Source: Alphaproteobacteria bacterium
GTDB taxonomy: Bacteria; Pseudomonadota; Alphaproteobacteria; RF32; CAG-239
Length of the DNA: 55,288 nucleotides
NCBI GenBank assembly: GCA_015062435.1
Contig: SUUR01000010.1
Span: 1-55,288, forward strand
Direction of reading: 5' to 3'
Shown: in pieces, positions 9,032 to 17,957 of the stretch
How the letters are laid out: each line of letters starts with the position of its first letter
Position numbering within the stretch: the first letter of the stretch is position 1
Program-made: the position numbers and the translations under genes
Notes under the pieces: generated by a model
What the model was told of the DNA's origin: nothing
Seen by the model: the letters and a program-made list of their open reading frames with translations, nothing else
The model's database searches: none

Positions 9032-9412
9032 TTATTTTATTTGTTGAAACTGCTTTGCAAAAGACACAGCTGCTTCATTATTTAAGGAAACTATTGTCAT
9101 CATTCCTCGTTTGGTTGAATATACTTTCCCCCAATCATTAACAGGAAAGCTTTTCACTTTATTGTATTTTCGTATCACCACATTTTTTTGTGGATAATAC
9201 ACAATACAACCACAGTCATTTTGCTGTTCTTTTCCTTTTAGCTCAGCCACAAAACCGAGTTGATAATGAGGTTTTGGGTCATCTAAATAAGAAAGTTCTA
9301 TCTTGCCGATAGAATACTGCTCAGACAGTTTTGGGAAATTACTGATGATTTTTTCCATTGCCAACTCTGGAGTCTCAGTCCACGACTTCTCTCCAATGTA
9401 AATTTTTTCCAT
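9032..9412 (-). CDS. Unknown 126-residue protein
   Basis: Not recognised. I place the start at the ATG at 9412 (MEKIYIGEKSWTETPELAME). An in-frame start 63 bases further upstream is possible but would add an unrelated hydrophobic stretch, and neither start has a strong Shine-Dalgarno. The protein is soluble, mixed alpha/beta, with a central NDCGCIVYYPQKNVVIRKYN segment. It is first in a probable two-gene unit with the 129-residue gene and diverges from the porin gene. Confidence 0.55.
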   Translation of the reverse strand: MEKIYIGEKSWTETPELAMEKIISNFPKLSEQYSIGKIELSYLDDPKPHYQLGFVAELKGKEQQNDCGCIVYYPQKNVVIRKYNKVKSFPVNDWGKVYSTKRGMMTIVSLNNEAAVSFAKQFQQIK

Positions 9413-9556
9413 AATTATAGTATTAAAAACTAAGTTCTTATCAGAAATTAAAACATTATAGACAAAAGTCAACAATATATTATCAGACAGCCACTTTAAA
9501 TTTCATAAAACCACAATATATATATGACATGTTTATTATATTAGGAGAAACAAATC

Positions 9557-10804
9557 ATGCAAAAACTGTTGAATAGCGTAGCTTTAGGAGTTCTTTTCGG
9601 TTTTAACATTATATCAATAGCTCCGTCCAATGCTCAAAGTGTTCACCCGACTGACGTTCAAAAGCCACGCAGTGCAGCTCAACGAGTCGCAGCCTCTAAA
9701 CATCGCCAATCACATAGTTTTAGCGATTTCGGCAAAGAATACTCCTATTTTAAAAATCATCTTCAAGACAAATACGGATTAAGTTATAGCTTAGATGTAT
9801 CTTTTATGCCTCAATATGGAGCTCCCAACGGCAAAAAAACAGCTTTTCAAACTTTAATATATCCCTCATTGACATGGGAAGCTTTTAATAATGAATATGG
9901 AACAGCCACATTTAATGCCGCTTATAACATAGCTCGTTATTCCGGTAGAACTGCCGAAGACATAACCAATCGAATAGGCGCTGTTACCGGCATAAATGAC
10001 TATACATCACAATCAAACTCTTTTGATGAATTGTATTTAACATACCAATTTCCCAACAAATGGAGTTGGTTAACATTAGCTCTCGGACAATTTCCTATTT
10101 ATAATTTTGATGGTAGTGCTTATGATTCCAATCAGCAAGAAAACTTTATAAACTATGCATTATCACAAAACGCATCTTCCACTTACCCGACAGCTTCTAT
10201 GGGTGGATACGTTCAAATCAATCCTAACAATGAATGGAGCTTATCTTTTGGTGCACAAGATGCTCACAATATAGATGGAGACGGTATATCAACTTCACAC
10301 CTGACAAACAATGCCCACTATACAACTTTTGCTTCTCTCAGTTATTCACCTACCATCAAAAACTTAGGAAGCGGGCAATATTCCGTATTATTTTACAATC
10401 AACCATATGTAGACGTCCAAGCCGAAACCACCAACGGTTGGTCCTTAAATTTCAATCAAAATATCGGTGAAAAACTGGCAGTATTCGGCCGCATAAATGG
10501 TGTAACCGGATCAACAGCGGAAATCAACAGATCTTATGTTTTAGGTGCAGTTTATAATAATCCGTTAGATAGAAACCCTCTTGATCAAATCGGCTTTGCT
10601 GTTGCATATAATGAAATTGATGAAGATGCTGTCGGTGAAAAATTGGAACATAGCGCAGAAACCGTGTTAGAAGCATATTGGGCGTTAGGAGTTTCTAAAT
10701 GGATGACCATAACACCGGATATTCAATTTTATATAAATCCGGCTCTTAACACTAAATCTGATTATGCAACGGCCTTTACTGTCAGAGCCAGTGTATTTTT
10801 CTGA
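9557..10804 (+). CDS. Outer membrane porin, OprB (carbohydrate-selective) type
   Basis: A 415-residue outer membrane beta-barrel. Residues 1-27 form a signal peptide (cleavage near SNAQ). Alternating strands with aromatic girdles and the terminal phenylalanine (RASVFF) mark it as a BamA-assembled barrel. The segment LALGQFPIYNFDGS, the repeated sided strands and the late SKWMTITPDIQFYINPALN are characteristic of OprB porins. taggag precedes the ATG. The chlamydial arginine porin AaxA is in the same family; given the arginine decarboxylase and antiporter genes at about 30-32 kb, a role in arginine or agmatine passage is conceivable, but sugar uptake is the default. It stands 99 bp before the retropepsin operon. 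Confidence 0.88.
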   Translation: MQKLLNSVALGVLFGFNIISIAPSNAQSVHPTDVQKPRSAAQRVAASKHRQSHSFSDFGKEYSYFKNHLQDKYGLSYSLDVSFMPQYGAPNGKKTAFQTLIYPSLTWEAFNNEYGTATFNAAYNIARYSGRTAEDITNRIGAVTGINDYTSQSNSFDELYLTYQFPNKWSWLTLALGQFPIYNFDGSAYDSNQQENFINYALSQNASSTYPTASMGGYVQINPNNEWSLSFGAQDAHNIDGDGISTSHLTNNAHYTTFASLSYSPTIKNLGSGQYSVLFYNQPYVDVQAETTNGWSLNFNQNIGEKLAVFGRINGVTGSTAEINRSYVLGAVYNNPLDRNPLDQIGFAVAYNEIDEDAVGEKLEHSAETVLEAYWALGVSKWMTITPDIQFYINPALNTKSDYATAFTVRASVFF

Positions 10805-10903
10805 TATAATTTATTGCTGAATACTTATAATTTTATCTTTACAAAATATTGAGATTATAGATAATTACAATAGTTTTATAACCATTAAAATTAAAGTATT
10901 CAC

Positions 10904-11428
10904 ATGTCTAAAATATATAACATAGGCGTTATTTGCCTTACATTACTCATTAGCGCTTGTCAAAATCAACTCAAACCGGCAATAGTCCCTCCTCCAAGCA
11001 TTCCCGATTCACCCACGCTTGGTCTTGCTGTCATCGGTGGAGTAGAACCGTTTTATTTACTTCCCATGAAGACTCCTTTTGCAGCCAGAATAGATACCGG
11101 AGCAGAAACATCTTCCATTGATGTTGAAAATCTTACTCCTTTTGAAAGAGATGGAGAAAAATGGGTATCTTTCACCATGATAAACAAACAAAATGGAGAA
11201 ACTTATACCTTTGAAAAAAGAGTCATTCGTAAAACTCGCATTCGCAGAATAAACAAAGATGAACATCGCTATGTTGTAAAAATGGACATTAAAATCGGTA
11301 ATGAAATTACCAATGCGGAATTTTCTCTCGCTGATAGAGAAAAATTTGATTATCAGGGTCTCATTGGTCGCAATGTAATTAATGGCCGTTTCCTGATAGA
11401 CGCATCATTAGATAACACTCTTCACTAA
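10904..11428 (+). CDS. Retropepsin-like aspartyl protease lipoprotein (PF05618, 'RimK-associated zinc protease' family)
   Basis: The protein starts with a lipoprotein signal ending LISAC (Cys19), so it should be anchored in the envelope. The body carries the family's ARIDTGAETSSID motif, an aspartyl-protease-like D-T-G active site (residues about 62-72), and the later YQGLIGRNVINGRFLID segment. Although annotated historically as ATP-dependent zinc proteases, these proteins resemble single-domain pepsins. It is the first of three genes (gaps 14 and 3 bp) with a 7TM/inactive transglutaminase protein and an ATP-grasp ligase, a combination known from comparative genomics of peptide-tagging systems. 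Substrate is unknown. Confidence 0.88.
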   Translation: MSKIYNIGVICLTLLISACQNQLKPAIVPPPSIPDSPTLGLAVIGGVEPFYLLPMKTPFAARIDTGAETSSIDVENLTPFERDGEKWVSFTMINKQNGETYTFEKRVIRKTRIRRINKDEHRYVVKMDIKIGNEITNAEFSLADREKFDYQGLIGRNVINGRFLIDASLDNTLH

Positions 11429-11442
11429 TACGGACAACCCAA

Positions 11443-12981
11443 ATGTTGAAAAAATTTGCATCAATACGTGGTGGCTTAACCATTTTACTTATTTTATCAA
11501 TCATATATGCCATATATGGTATTTATTATAAAATTGAATTTTGGGGATTTAGTTTTAAACCGAAACAAAACACAAACTTATGGTCAGTAGAAGCTCATAT
11601 TTCATTCACTCCCACCAACTTACCTATCAAAATAAACCTCACCACACCTCGCAGTAATGATGCATTTAAAATTCTTGAAGAAAATATTATTGCACCTACC
11701 TACAAGATCAAAAAAAATCGTTCCGGTTCTCTCTTAACATTAAGCTCTCCGGCAAAATCTCCTGAAGAAAAACAAAATATATACTACAAAATAATGCTTT
11801 TTGATAATATCTATACCAGAGGAAAAACCAAAGCACCTAAACCGCAAACTCCGCCTCAACCGATATTTGACAGTCAAAAATCTGCTGAAGCAAAACAAAT
11901 CTTAAAACTTGCCCAAACTCTTGATGGTGATGCTATAACTCAAATAATTTCTTTATTAAATCAAGAACCGTTATCACCTGCTGTACAAGCTTATCTTCCG
12001 GTAAAAACCTCTCAGCAGGAAATGGTTGAGATTATACAAGAACTGCTTGCTCTCAAACAAATACCATCTCGTCCGGCAAGAGGCTTCAAACTTGAAGAAA
12101 GCAAAAAATCCCTATCTCCTGACCTCATGCTTGAAGCATATATAGATAATAGTTGGAAACTATACAATATAAAAACCGGAAAAAAAGGATTACCGGATAA
12201 TTTTGTTTTATTTCAACGTGGCGGAAAATCTTTAATTGATGTTATTGGAGGTGAAGATTCCGTCATCAAATTCTCGGTTATGAAATCGGTTACTTCCACC
12301 ATGAGTTTGGCTGAACAACGAGCCAAACTGGCTGGAACCCAATCTTGGTTTAATTACTCAATTTATAATTTGCCGTTATCACAACAAAACACCCTCAAAT
12401 GGCTATCCATATACCCTCTTGGAATATTATTAATTGTATTGATAAGAAACGTTGTTGGTATTCAAACAATGGGTACTTTCACCCCAATGTTGTTATCTAT
12501 GGCATTGGTAAAAACCGGTTTTTGGTCGGGAATGATATGTTTTAGCGTGATGATTTTATTAGGTCTCATCATCCGCTTTCTCATGAACCGATTTAACTTA
12601 CTTTTAGTACCCAGAATATCTGCAGTCGTAATTTTTGTAATTTTGATAATGCAAATACTGACTATCTTAGGATACAGAATGGATTTAACCATTGCTCAAT
12701 CTGCAGTATTTTTTCCCATTATTATCACCGCATGGATAATTGAACGTGCTTCAATCATCTGGGAAGAAGAAGGTCCTATCAACGCCGGTAAAGAAATATT
12801 TTATTCTATTATCACGGCAATAATTGTTTATTTTGTAATTAGCAGTGAATATATCCGTCACATAATGTTTGCTTTTAATGAATTAAATATTGTTATTTTA
12901 TTTATCGTAATGTTGCTTGGTACCTATACCGGTTACCGCATACTTGAACTCAAACGTTTTAGTCCGTTAGTAAAGAGGTAA
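11443..12981 (+). CDS. Inactive-transglutaminase / seven-TM membrane protein
   Basis: A 512-residue inner-membrane protein. An N-terminal helix (about residues 10-28) leads to a periplasmic domain of roughly 290 residues matching the inactive transglutaminase-like family. About seven hydrophobic helices follow from residue 315 to the end, including the conserved VGIQTMGTFTPMLL segment at the start of the 7TM domain. It lies between the aspartyl protease lipoprotein and the ATP-grasp gene, as in other genomes that carry this set. The likely role is to position a periplasmic peptide or peptide-tagged substrate for its neighbours. No catalytic residues for a transglutaminase are evident. Confidence 0.85.
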   Translation: MLKKFASIRGGLTILLILSIIYAIYGIYYKIEFWGFSFKPKQNTNLWSVEAHISFTPTNLPIKINLTTPRSNDAFKILEENIIAPTYKIKKNRSGSLLTLSSPAKSPEEKQNIYYKIMLFDNIYTRGKTKAPKPQTPPQPIFDSQKSAEAKQILKLAQTLDGDAITQIISLLNQEPLSPAVQAYLPVKTSQQEMVEIIQELLALKQIPSRPARGFKLEESKKSLSPDLMLEAYIDNSWKLYNIKTGKKGLPDNFVLFQRGGKSLIDVIGGEDSVIKFSVMKSVTSTMSLAEQRAKLAGTQSWFNYSIYNLPLSQQNTLKWLSIYPLGILLIVLIRNVVGIQTMGTFTPMLLSMALVKTGFWSGMICFSVMILLGLIIRFLMNRFNLLLVPRISAVVIFVILIMQILTILGYRMDLTIAQSAVFFPIIITAWIIERASIIWEEEGPINAGKEIFYSIITAIIVYFVISSEYIRHIMFAFNELNIVILFIVMLLGTYTGYRILELKRFSPLVKR

Positions 12982-12984
12982 AAA

Positions 12985-13947
12985 ATGTTTGGTTGGCTAT
13001 CCAAATTCTGTACTCCGCAACAACTTCGCACTGCCGGTGTCATGGGAATGAATTACCGAAATTTTGATGTTATCGGAAAATGCAATCAACGACGCTTATA
13101 TCCTCTGGTTGATGATAAAGTAAAAACCAAAACTCTTGCCAACAACATTGGTATCAACACCCCCAAACTTATCGGTAAAATAGAGTGCCAATATGAAGTA
13201 AAAAATATTTTAAACATAATTTCCGGATATCGCGAATTTGTTATCAAGCCGGCACAAGGCAGTGGCGGTAAAGGTGTCTTAGTTATCACTGACTATAAAG
13301 ACGAGTTATTTACCACTGCTTCCGGACGCCAGATTACATATTCTGAAGTATATCAACATATCTCCAATATATTAAGCGGACTTTACTCTCTTGGAGGTAA
13401 ATATGATACTGCTATTATTGAAGAGTTAGTGCATTTTTCAAATGTATTCAAAGAATATAGCTATCAAGGAGTACCTGATGTCAGACTCATTATTTTCAAT
13501 GGTTTTCCGATAATGGCTATGACCAGATTACCTACTAAAGCTTCCGGCGGACGAGCTAATCTTCACCAAGGTGCCGTAGGAGTAGGTTTAGATATCCAAA
13601 CAGGAAGAGCTTTGCACGGTGTTTTGCGTAATATACCGGTAACTGTTCAACCTGATACCGGAGCTGACCTAATGCAAATTCAAGTTCCTTTTTGGAAAGA
13701 ACATCTTAAAATCGGAGCTTTGGCTTATGACATGACCGGTTTAGGTTATTTGGGAGCAGATATTGTACTGGATGCAACTAAAGGTCCGATGATGTTGGAA
13801 CTAAACGCTCGTCCGGGATTAGCCATTCAAATAGCCAATGGTATCGGTCTCAGACATCGTATCAAAGAAGTTGAAAAATATTATCCGTCAAACCTAAATG
13901 CTGATGAACGTGTTGAATATGTTTTAACCCATAAATATGCAAAATAA
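12985..13947 (+). CDS. Alpha-L-glutamate ligase-like ATP-grasp enzyme
   Basis: A 320-residue ATP-grasp ligase expected to join an amino acid to a carboxylate with ATP. The ATP-binding segment EFVIKPAQGSGGKGVLVI (residues about 87-104) and the metal-binding MLELNARPGLAIQIAN (about 271-286) are clear. It follows the 7TM protein by 3 bp with agagg inside the end of that gene, so translation is probably coupled. Together with the protease lipoprotein it forms a probable make-or-break pair: the ligase adds residues and the protease removes them. The substrate is not identifiable here; RimK-type glutamylation is only a family analogy. Confidence 0.87.
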   Translation: MFGWLSKFCTPQQLRTAGVMGMNYRNFDVIGKCNQRRLYPLVDDKVKTKTLANNIGINTPKLIGKIECQYEVKNILNIISGYREFVIKPAQGSGGKGVLVITDYKDELFTTASGRQITYSEVYQHISNILSGLYSLGGKYDTAIIEELVHFSNVFKEYSYQGVPDVRLIIFNGFPIMAMTRLPTKASGGRANLHQGAVGVGLDIQTGRALHGVLRNIPVTVQPDTGADLMQIQVPFWKEHLKIGALAYDMTGLGYLGADIVLDATKGPMMLELNARPGLAIQIANGIGLRHRIKEVEKYYPSNLNADERVEYVLTHKYAK

Positions 13948-14000
13948 AAATAAACTACCTATATAAATATCATCATTAACCACAGAAAGGATATTTCAAT

Positions 14001-14618
14001 ATGGCAAAAGAAACCAAACTTCTAAAAAAAGAAACCACTCCCAAACTAGCTAAAACCCAAACCAAAGGTATTAAAGGAGCTGAAACAAAAAAATTAACTC
14101 AAAGCAAAACCAGAGCCAAAAAGATCAAACATTCTTATAATGTTAAAGATGCCGAAAACTCTTTGTTACTAAAACTCAAAAATGGCGATGTTATTATTGA
14201 AATGTTTCCTGACGTTGCTCCCAATCACGTTGCTCGGATAAAAGAATTAGTTAGAGCTGAATTTTATAACGGCTTAAAATTTCATCGTGTTATTGATGGT
14301 TTTATGGCTCAAACCGGTTGCCCCTATGGTAACGGAACTGGTGGTAGTGGTCAAAAACTCAAAGCCGAATTTAATCGCACTCCCCATCAAAGAGGCACGG
14401 TTTCTATGGCTCGTTCAATGTTTCCAGATTCTGCTGACAGTCAATTCTTTATCTGCTTTGCAGATTGTTCTTGGCTTAATGGACAATATACCGTATGGGG
14501 ACAAGTAACCTCTGGAATGGAACATGTAGATGCCATCAAAAAAGGTACCGGTTCTAACGGTGAAGTATCTGATCCTGATGAAATTATCAGTATGAATGTG
14601 ATTGCTGATTTAGCTTAA
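14001..14618 (+). CDS. ppiB: Cyclophilin-type peptidyl-prolyl isomerase with basic N-terminal extension
   Basis: This enzyme catalyses cis-trans isomerisation of prolyl bonds. The cyclophilin domain spans about residues 53-205, with FHRVIDGFMAQTGCP, SMARSMFPDSADSQFFIC and WLNGQYTVWGQV. The catalytic Arg is in FHRV. It ends with the VSDPDEI segment common in alphaproteobacterial PpiB. No signal peptide is present, so it is probably cytoplasmic. The first 50 residues are an unusual Lys/Thr-rich low-complexity extension. agaaagga precedes the ATG. A bidirectional terminator follows. The gene lies 53 bp after the ATP-grasp gene. Confidence 0.93.
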   Translation: MAKETKLLKKETTPKLAKTQTKGIKGAETKKLTQSKTRAKKIKHSYNVKDAENSLLLKLKNGDVIIEMFPDVAPNHVARIKELVRAEFYNGLKFHRVIDGFMAQTGCPYGNGTGGSGQKLKAEFNRTPHQRGTVSMARSMFPDSADSQFFICFADCSWLNGQYTVWGQVTSGMEHVDAIKKGTGSNGEVSDPDEIISMNVIADLA

Positions 14619-14658
14619 AAAAATAGCCCCTATGCAACAACTCATAGGGGCATTTTTT
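14617..14658. terminator. Bidirectional terminator after the cyclophilin gene
   Basis: Nine-base arms gcccctatg (14626-14634) and cataggggc (14643-14651), with A-run to the left and T-run to the right, serve both convergent genes. Confidence 0.88.
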
Positions 14659-14977
14659 ATTCATCATCTTCATTTGTATCTTCGTATTCTTTTTCAAACA
14701 TCAATTGCCACAATGGTTTACGATACATCCACAGATTAAACACCCCAAGTGCCACCGATATCATTCCGAATAAAAATAAAATATAATACCAATTAAGTTG
14801 ATTTGCATCCATCATCACATCTTGTCTACTCAATCTGACAAAACCGATTGCAATTGATGTAACAACAAACGAAAAAATAAAAGCCAACGTCCAAATTTTG
14901 TGTTGCAACCGCTTAGGCAGCATAAAAGCCGTTATGATATACAACAACAAAAATGCAAAAAACAAATACAATTCCAT
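14657..14977 (-). CDS. Small three-helix membrane protein, unknown
   Basis: A 106-residue protein with about three hydrophobic helices (near residues 3-19, 28-47 and 64-84) and an acidic C-terminal tail ending DTNEDDE. I recognise no family. It is separated from the next membrane protein gene by a terminator, so it is probably a single-gene unit ended by the bidirectional terminator shared with the cyclophilin gene. Confidence 0.62.
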   Translation of the reverse strand: MELYLFFAFLLLYIITAFMLPKRLQHKIWTLAFIFSFVVTSIAIGFVRLSRQDVMMDANQLNWYYILFLFGMISVALGVFNLWMYRKPLWQLMFEKEYEDTNEDDE

Positions 14978-15046
14978 AGCTTTATCCTTTCTTCAAATAT
15001 CATTTTTCTTAGATATAATCAGAAATTTCCGTTTTTGGAGTGTCCA

Positions 15047-15084
15047 CAAAAAAAGAGAAACCAAGTTTTAACCCCGGTTCCTCT
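15047..15084 (-). terminator. Rho-independent terminator of the 137-residue membrane protein gene
   Basis: Arms agagaaacc (15054-15062) and ggttcctct (15076-15084) pair with one mismatch, followed leftward by a T-run. The hairpin abuts the stop codon. Confidence 0.75.
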
Positions 15085-15498
15085 TTATTTTCTAGCTCTA
15101 TGAATCATACCAATAATCCACAGAGTGGCTCCTCCTAATATAAGTAGGATAATTCCTGTCCCAACAAGACCACCTTCAATAGCTGCATTTTCAAGCACCC
15201 ATAAGATGAATCTTATCAAGAAGTAGATTATCCCTACTCCTAATATATAAGGTAACACCTTAAATATTAGCATTAGGCTTATCACCACCAGTGCCAAACC
15301 GCTAAGTACACAGTACTTAAAGTCTACCGCACCTGTGGTAGGAAGAAATATCGCCCAAATAACAAGTATCACCGCAGCAACACCCATTATCTTAGAAATA
15401 TATACTCCTGTCATTCTACTTGCGGATTTTCCAACAAGCAGGGCACCTATTGCAAACATTATTGCCGCAATGATGCAAATAATTCTTAACGCCTCCAT
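15085..15498 (-). CDS. Small polytopic membrane protein, unknown
   Basis: A 137-residue protein made almost entirely of four to five hydrophobic helices with short loops and a basic C-terminus (IGMIHRARK). It has no recognisable motif. It is flanked by terminators on both sides (15047-15084 and 15551-15579), so it is probably monocistronic. The high content of Ile, Leu and Gly is typical of uncharacterised small inner-membrane proteins. Confidence 0.62.
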   Translation of the reverse strand: MEALRIICIIAAIMFAIGALLVGKSASRMTGVYISKIMGVAAVILVIWAIFLPTTGAVDFKYCVLSGLALVVISLMLIFKVLPYILGVGIIYFLIRFILWVLENAAIEGGLVGTGIILLILGGATLWIIGMIHRARK

Positions 15499-15550
15499 AA
15501 TTATATTTTTTAGAATTATATTATACCATTTTTAACACAACTCGTCCAGA

Positions 15551-15579
15551 CAAAAATAAAGCCGGTCATTTTACCGGCT
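15551..15579 (-). terminator. Terminator overlapping the end of the lytic transglycosylase gene
   Basis: agccggt (15560-15566) pairs with accggct (15573-15579) and is followed leftward by tttattttt. The hairpin includes the last codons and the stop of the gene. Confidence 0.75.
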
Positions 15580-17292
15580 AAGTTCAGGCCATTTGCCATC
15601 TGTTACTTGTTTTAAGGTCGGATTATCCAACCCCAATCGTATATTATAAATCCAATAATTGGCCATCACTCTTTCAACATAAATTCTGGTTTCTGCCGAT
15701 GGTATTGCCTCAATAAATAATAACGCATCATCTTTGTACTTTGTTGTTTTCTGCCATTTTAATAAATTACCCGGACCGGCATTATATGCCACCATCATAT
15801 AAAACAAATTTCCATCAATAAAACTTTTACCCATTAAATAATTAACATATTCTTGCCCCAAATTTAAATTATACTTAGGTTTTAGCAGTTTAGATTTATC
15901 TTTAGTTATCTTAGCATCTTTGGTGATATGATAAGCGGTTTTTGGCATTAACTGCATCAATCCGCAAGCTCCGGCACTACTCTTAGCCTCCGGCATAAAA
16001 GAAGACTCTTGCCTTACCAGAGCCAATACCAAAGCCTCATCAACTTTCCAACCATGTGTAGGCCACCATCTCGGCACCGGATATGCCAAAGCCTCATATC
16101 CACGATTTTGCAACAAATCCTTACATTGATTACCGGCATATATTGCTAATGAATGAAGTCCATATTGATTAGCGATAAATACTACGGCCTCTTGCTGTTT
16201 ATCATTCATAGCCAAATACCCGAAACGTAATTCTTTCTCAGCCAATTTATCTTGTTTTACCATCAATAAAATCACTGCTCTACGAAGATATTCCGAACTA
16301 ACTAATTCATAAATGTAATCATTCTGATTAAAGTCATTTAAATAAGCAACCGCTTCCCAATTATAATCCGGTTTTAATCCAAGTTTATAATTTGCCATAA
16401 TTCCATACATAGTATGTTTATATTTTGAAGCAGATTCCAACATTTTTCTGGCTTTAGCTCTTTTCCCCAATTCCATATACGCCCGATAAGCCCAATACCC
16501 ACCGGCAGAAACCAACCATTCATCATCATTTTTAGAATTTGCAAGTCGCTCAAAATAAACAGATGCATTTTTATATTGCCCTTGTCGCCAAGCAGCCAGT
16601 CCGGCAACCCAAGAAGCCGTGCCTGAAGTTTTTCTTCTGGCAGCCTTTGTTCCCCACTGCCATGCTAACTTATCATACCCGTCCACAAAATATTTTTGAG
16701 CTAAAGTAGCTGCCAAATCGTCCCAATTTTTATCCGGTAATAACTTACGCAATTTAGGATTTTCCAAAATCAATCTGGCACGCTTTGTTTTACCTTTTCT
16801 GATAGCTTTTTTAAATGCAGTTACCTGTTGTTGCAGATATTTCTTAGTAGCATTATCAAACGTTCTTTTTTCAAAAAAATCTGATCCGATTGTTTCCGGA
16901 ACTTGTATTCCTTCTTCGCTTCCTTTATTTTTTCTCACTGCCAATTTATATATTCGGATAGCTTGCTGATGTCCGGCATATTTATTCAACCAAATTTTCA
17001 ATTCATCTAATGTACTCTTATATTTAGGATGTAAATATTTTTCAGCTAACACAGAACCCAATAATATATGATTATCTAATTTTTCAATTAAATTATCTGC
17101 TTTTTCAAAATTTGCTTTTGCTATTTCTCTAAAAATTTTTTTATATAAACTAATATCACTATCTTCAATCAACAAATAATCCAAAATTTTCCTGTGAGCA
17201 TTGCGATCAATTACTTGCATACACCAAGCATTAGCAACATTGCCCAATACCAGCGCCACCGCCAATATCCATATTTGAATTTTTTTTACCAT
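15571..17292 (-). CDS. Soluble lytic murein transglycosylase (Slt-type, GH23)
   Basis: This periplasmic enzyme cleaves peptidoglycan glycan strands to 1,6-anhydro ends. Residues 1-24 are a signal peptide. A long helical superhelix (about 30-400), rich in TPR-like repeats as in Slt70, leads to the catalytic SLT domain. The catalytic glutamate is in LVRQESSFMPEAKS (about Glu429), followed by GACGLMQLMP, VAYNAGPGN and AETRIYVERVM. At 573 residues it is close to E. coli Slt. Its ATG directly follows the TAA of the upstream secreted-protein gene, with no bases between, indicating an operon with two secreted paralogues. Confidence 0.92.
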   Translation of the reverse strand: MVKKIQIWILAVALVLGNVANAWCMQVIDRNAHRKILDYLLIEDSDISLYKKIFREIAKANFEKADNLIEKLDNHILLGSVLAEKYLHPKYKSTLDELKIWLNKYAGHQQAIRIYKLAVRKNKGSEEGIQVPETIGSDFFEKRTFDNATKKYLQQQVTAFKKAIRKGKTKRARLILENPKLRKLLPDKNWDDLAATLAQKYFVDGYDKLAWQWGTKAARRKTSGTASWVAGLAAWRQGQYKNASVYFERLANSKNDDEWLVSAGGYWAYRAYMELGKRAKARKMLESASKYKHTMYGIMANYKLGLKPDYNWEAVAYLNDFNQNDYIYELVSSEYLRRAVILLMVKQDKLAEKELRFGYLAMNDKQQEAVVFIANQYGLHSLAIYAGNQCKDLLQNRGYEALAYPVPRWWPTHGWKVDEALVLALVRQESSFMPEAKSSAGACGLMQLMPKTAYHITKDAKITKDKSKLLKPKYNLNLGQEYVNYLMGKSFIDGNLFYMMVAYNAGPGNLLKWQKTTKYKDDALLFIEAIPSAETRIYVERVMANYWIYNIRLGLDNPTLKQVTDGKWPELSR

Positions 17293-17946
17293 TTAATTGT
17301 TCATTTTCAACCAAACAATTTTATTTGCGCACTCAACAGCGCTAATACCTCTAACTCTGCATCGATTAACCACAATATTAGGCATACGATCCATTGTATA
17401 ACACCCCTCACCGATTAAAGTATAATCCATATATGTCGGTGTATTAGGCATAATATTGGAGAATGATAATGTTGTCATCATATTTGGCCATACCAGTTTA
17501 ACATCTAACTGATTTAACTTTCTATCCAAGTTTGACATAATCACAAACCGAATATCGCAAGATGTTGTGTTTTTAGCAATAGTAGAGATTTTGAAATTTT
17601 CCGAATACAAAAAAATTTTTTCCGGTCGACGAGATTCGCCTTCTCCATTAATTTCCACCACCAAAGACTTACCTCTCACACTACCGTCTTCAGTTTCTTT
17701 ATCCAAAACATTTAACCCTCCACGAGGCATAAACGTTTCATTTTCAAGCCATTTAATACGTTTGGCATTTTCTTCTGCTGTTAATTCTTTTTCAATATCA
17801 TCATCAGATAATATTGGTAAATTAGGAGTATTTTCGCTTTCTGTTGCTATATTAGAAAGTTGAGAATCACTAAAGCTTTGCGCCCAAACATTACTTCCGG
17901 TCAACAAAAAAACAACCAACCATATTCTCAACTTTCTGCATACCAT
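17293..17946 (-). CDS. Secreted four-cysteine protein B, unknown family
   Basis: A 217-residue exported protein: residues 1-22 form a signal peptide (LLTGSNVWAQ). I do not recognise the family, but it is a paralogue of the upstream 240-residue protein. Both contain a TSC-x(22)-W block of identical length (TTSCDIRFVIMSNLDRKLNQ here) and two further cysteines spaced exactly 13 residues apart (EGCYTM...VNRC), followed by a fourth. The pattern suggests a small disulfide-stabilised periplasmic beta domain. It lies 11 bp after its paralogue and abuts the lytic transglycosylase gene, so a role in or near the cell wall is likely but unproven. Confidence 0.7.
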   Translation of the reverse strand: MVCRKLRIWLVVFLLTGSNVWAQSFSDSQLSNIATESENTPNLPILSDDDIEKELTAEENAKRIKWLENETFMPRGGLNVLDKETEDGSVRGKSLVVEINGEGESRRPEKIFLYSENFKISTIAKNTTSCDIRFVIMSNLDRKLNQLDVKLVWPNMMTTLSFSNIMPNTPTYMDYTLIGEGCYTMDRMPNIVVNRCRVRGISAVECANKIVWLKMNN

Positions 17947-17957
17947 ACAAAACTCTC

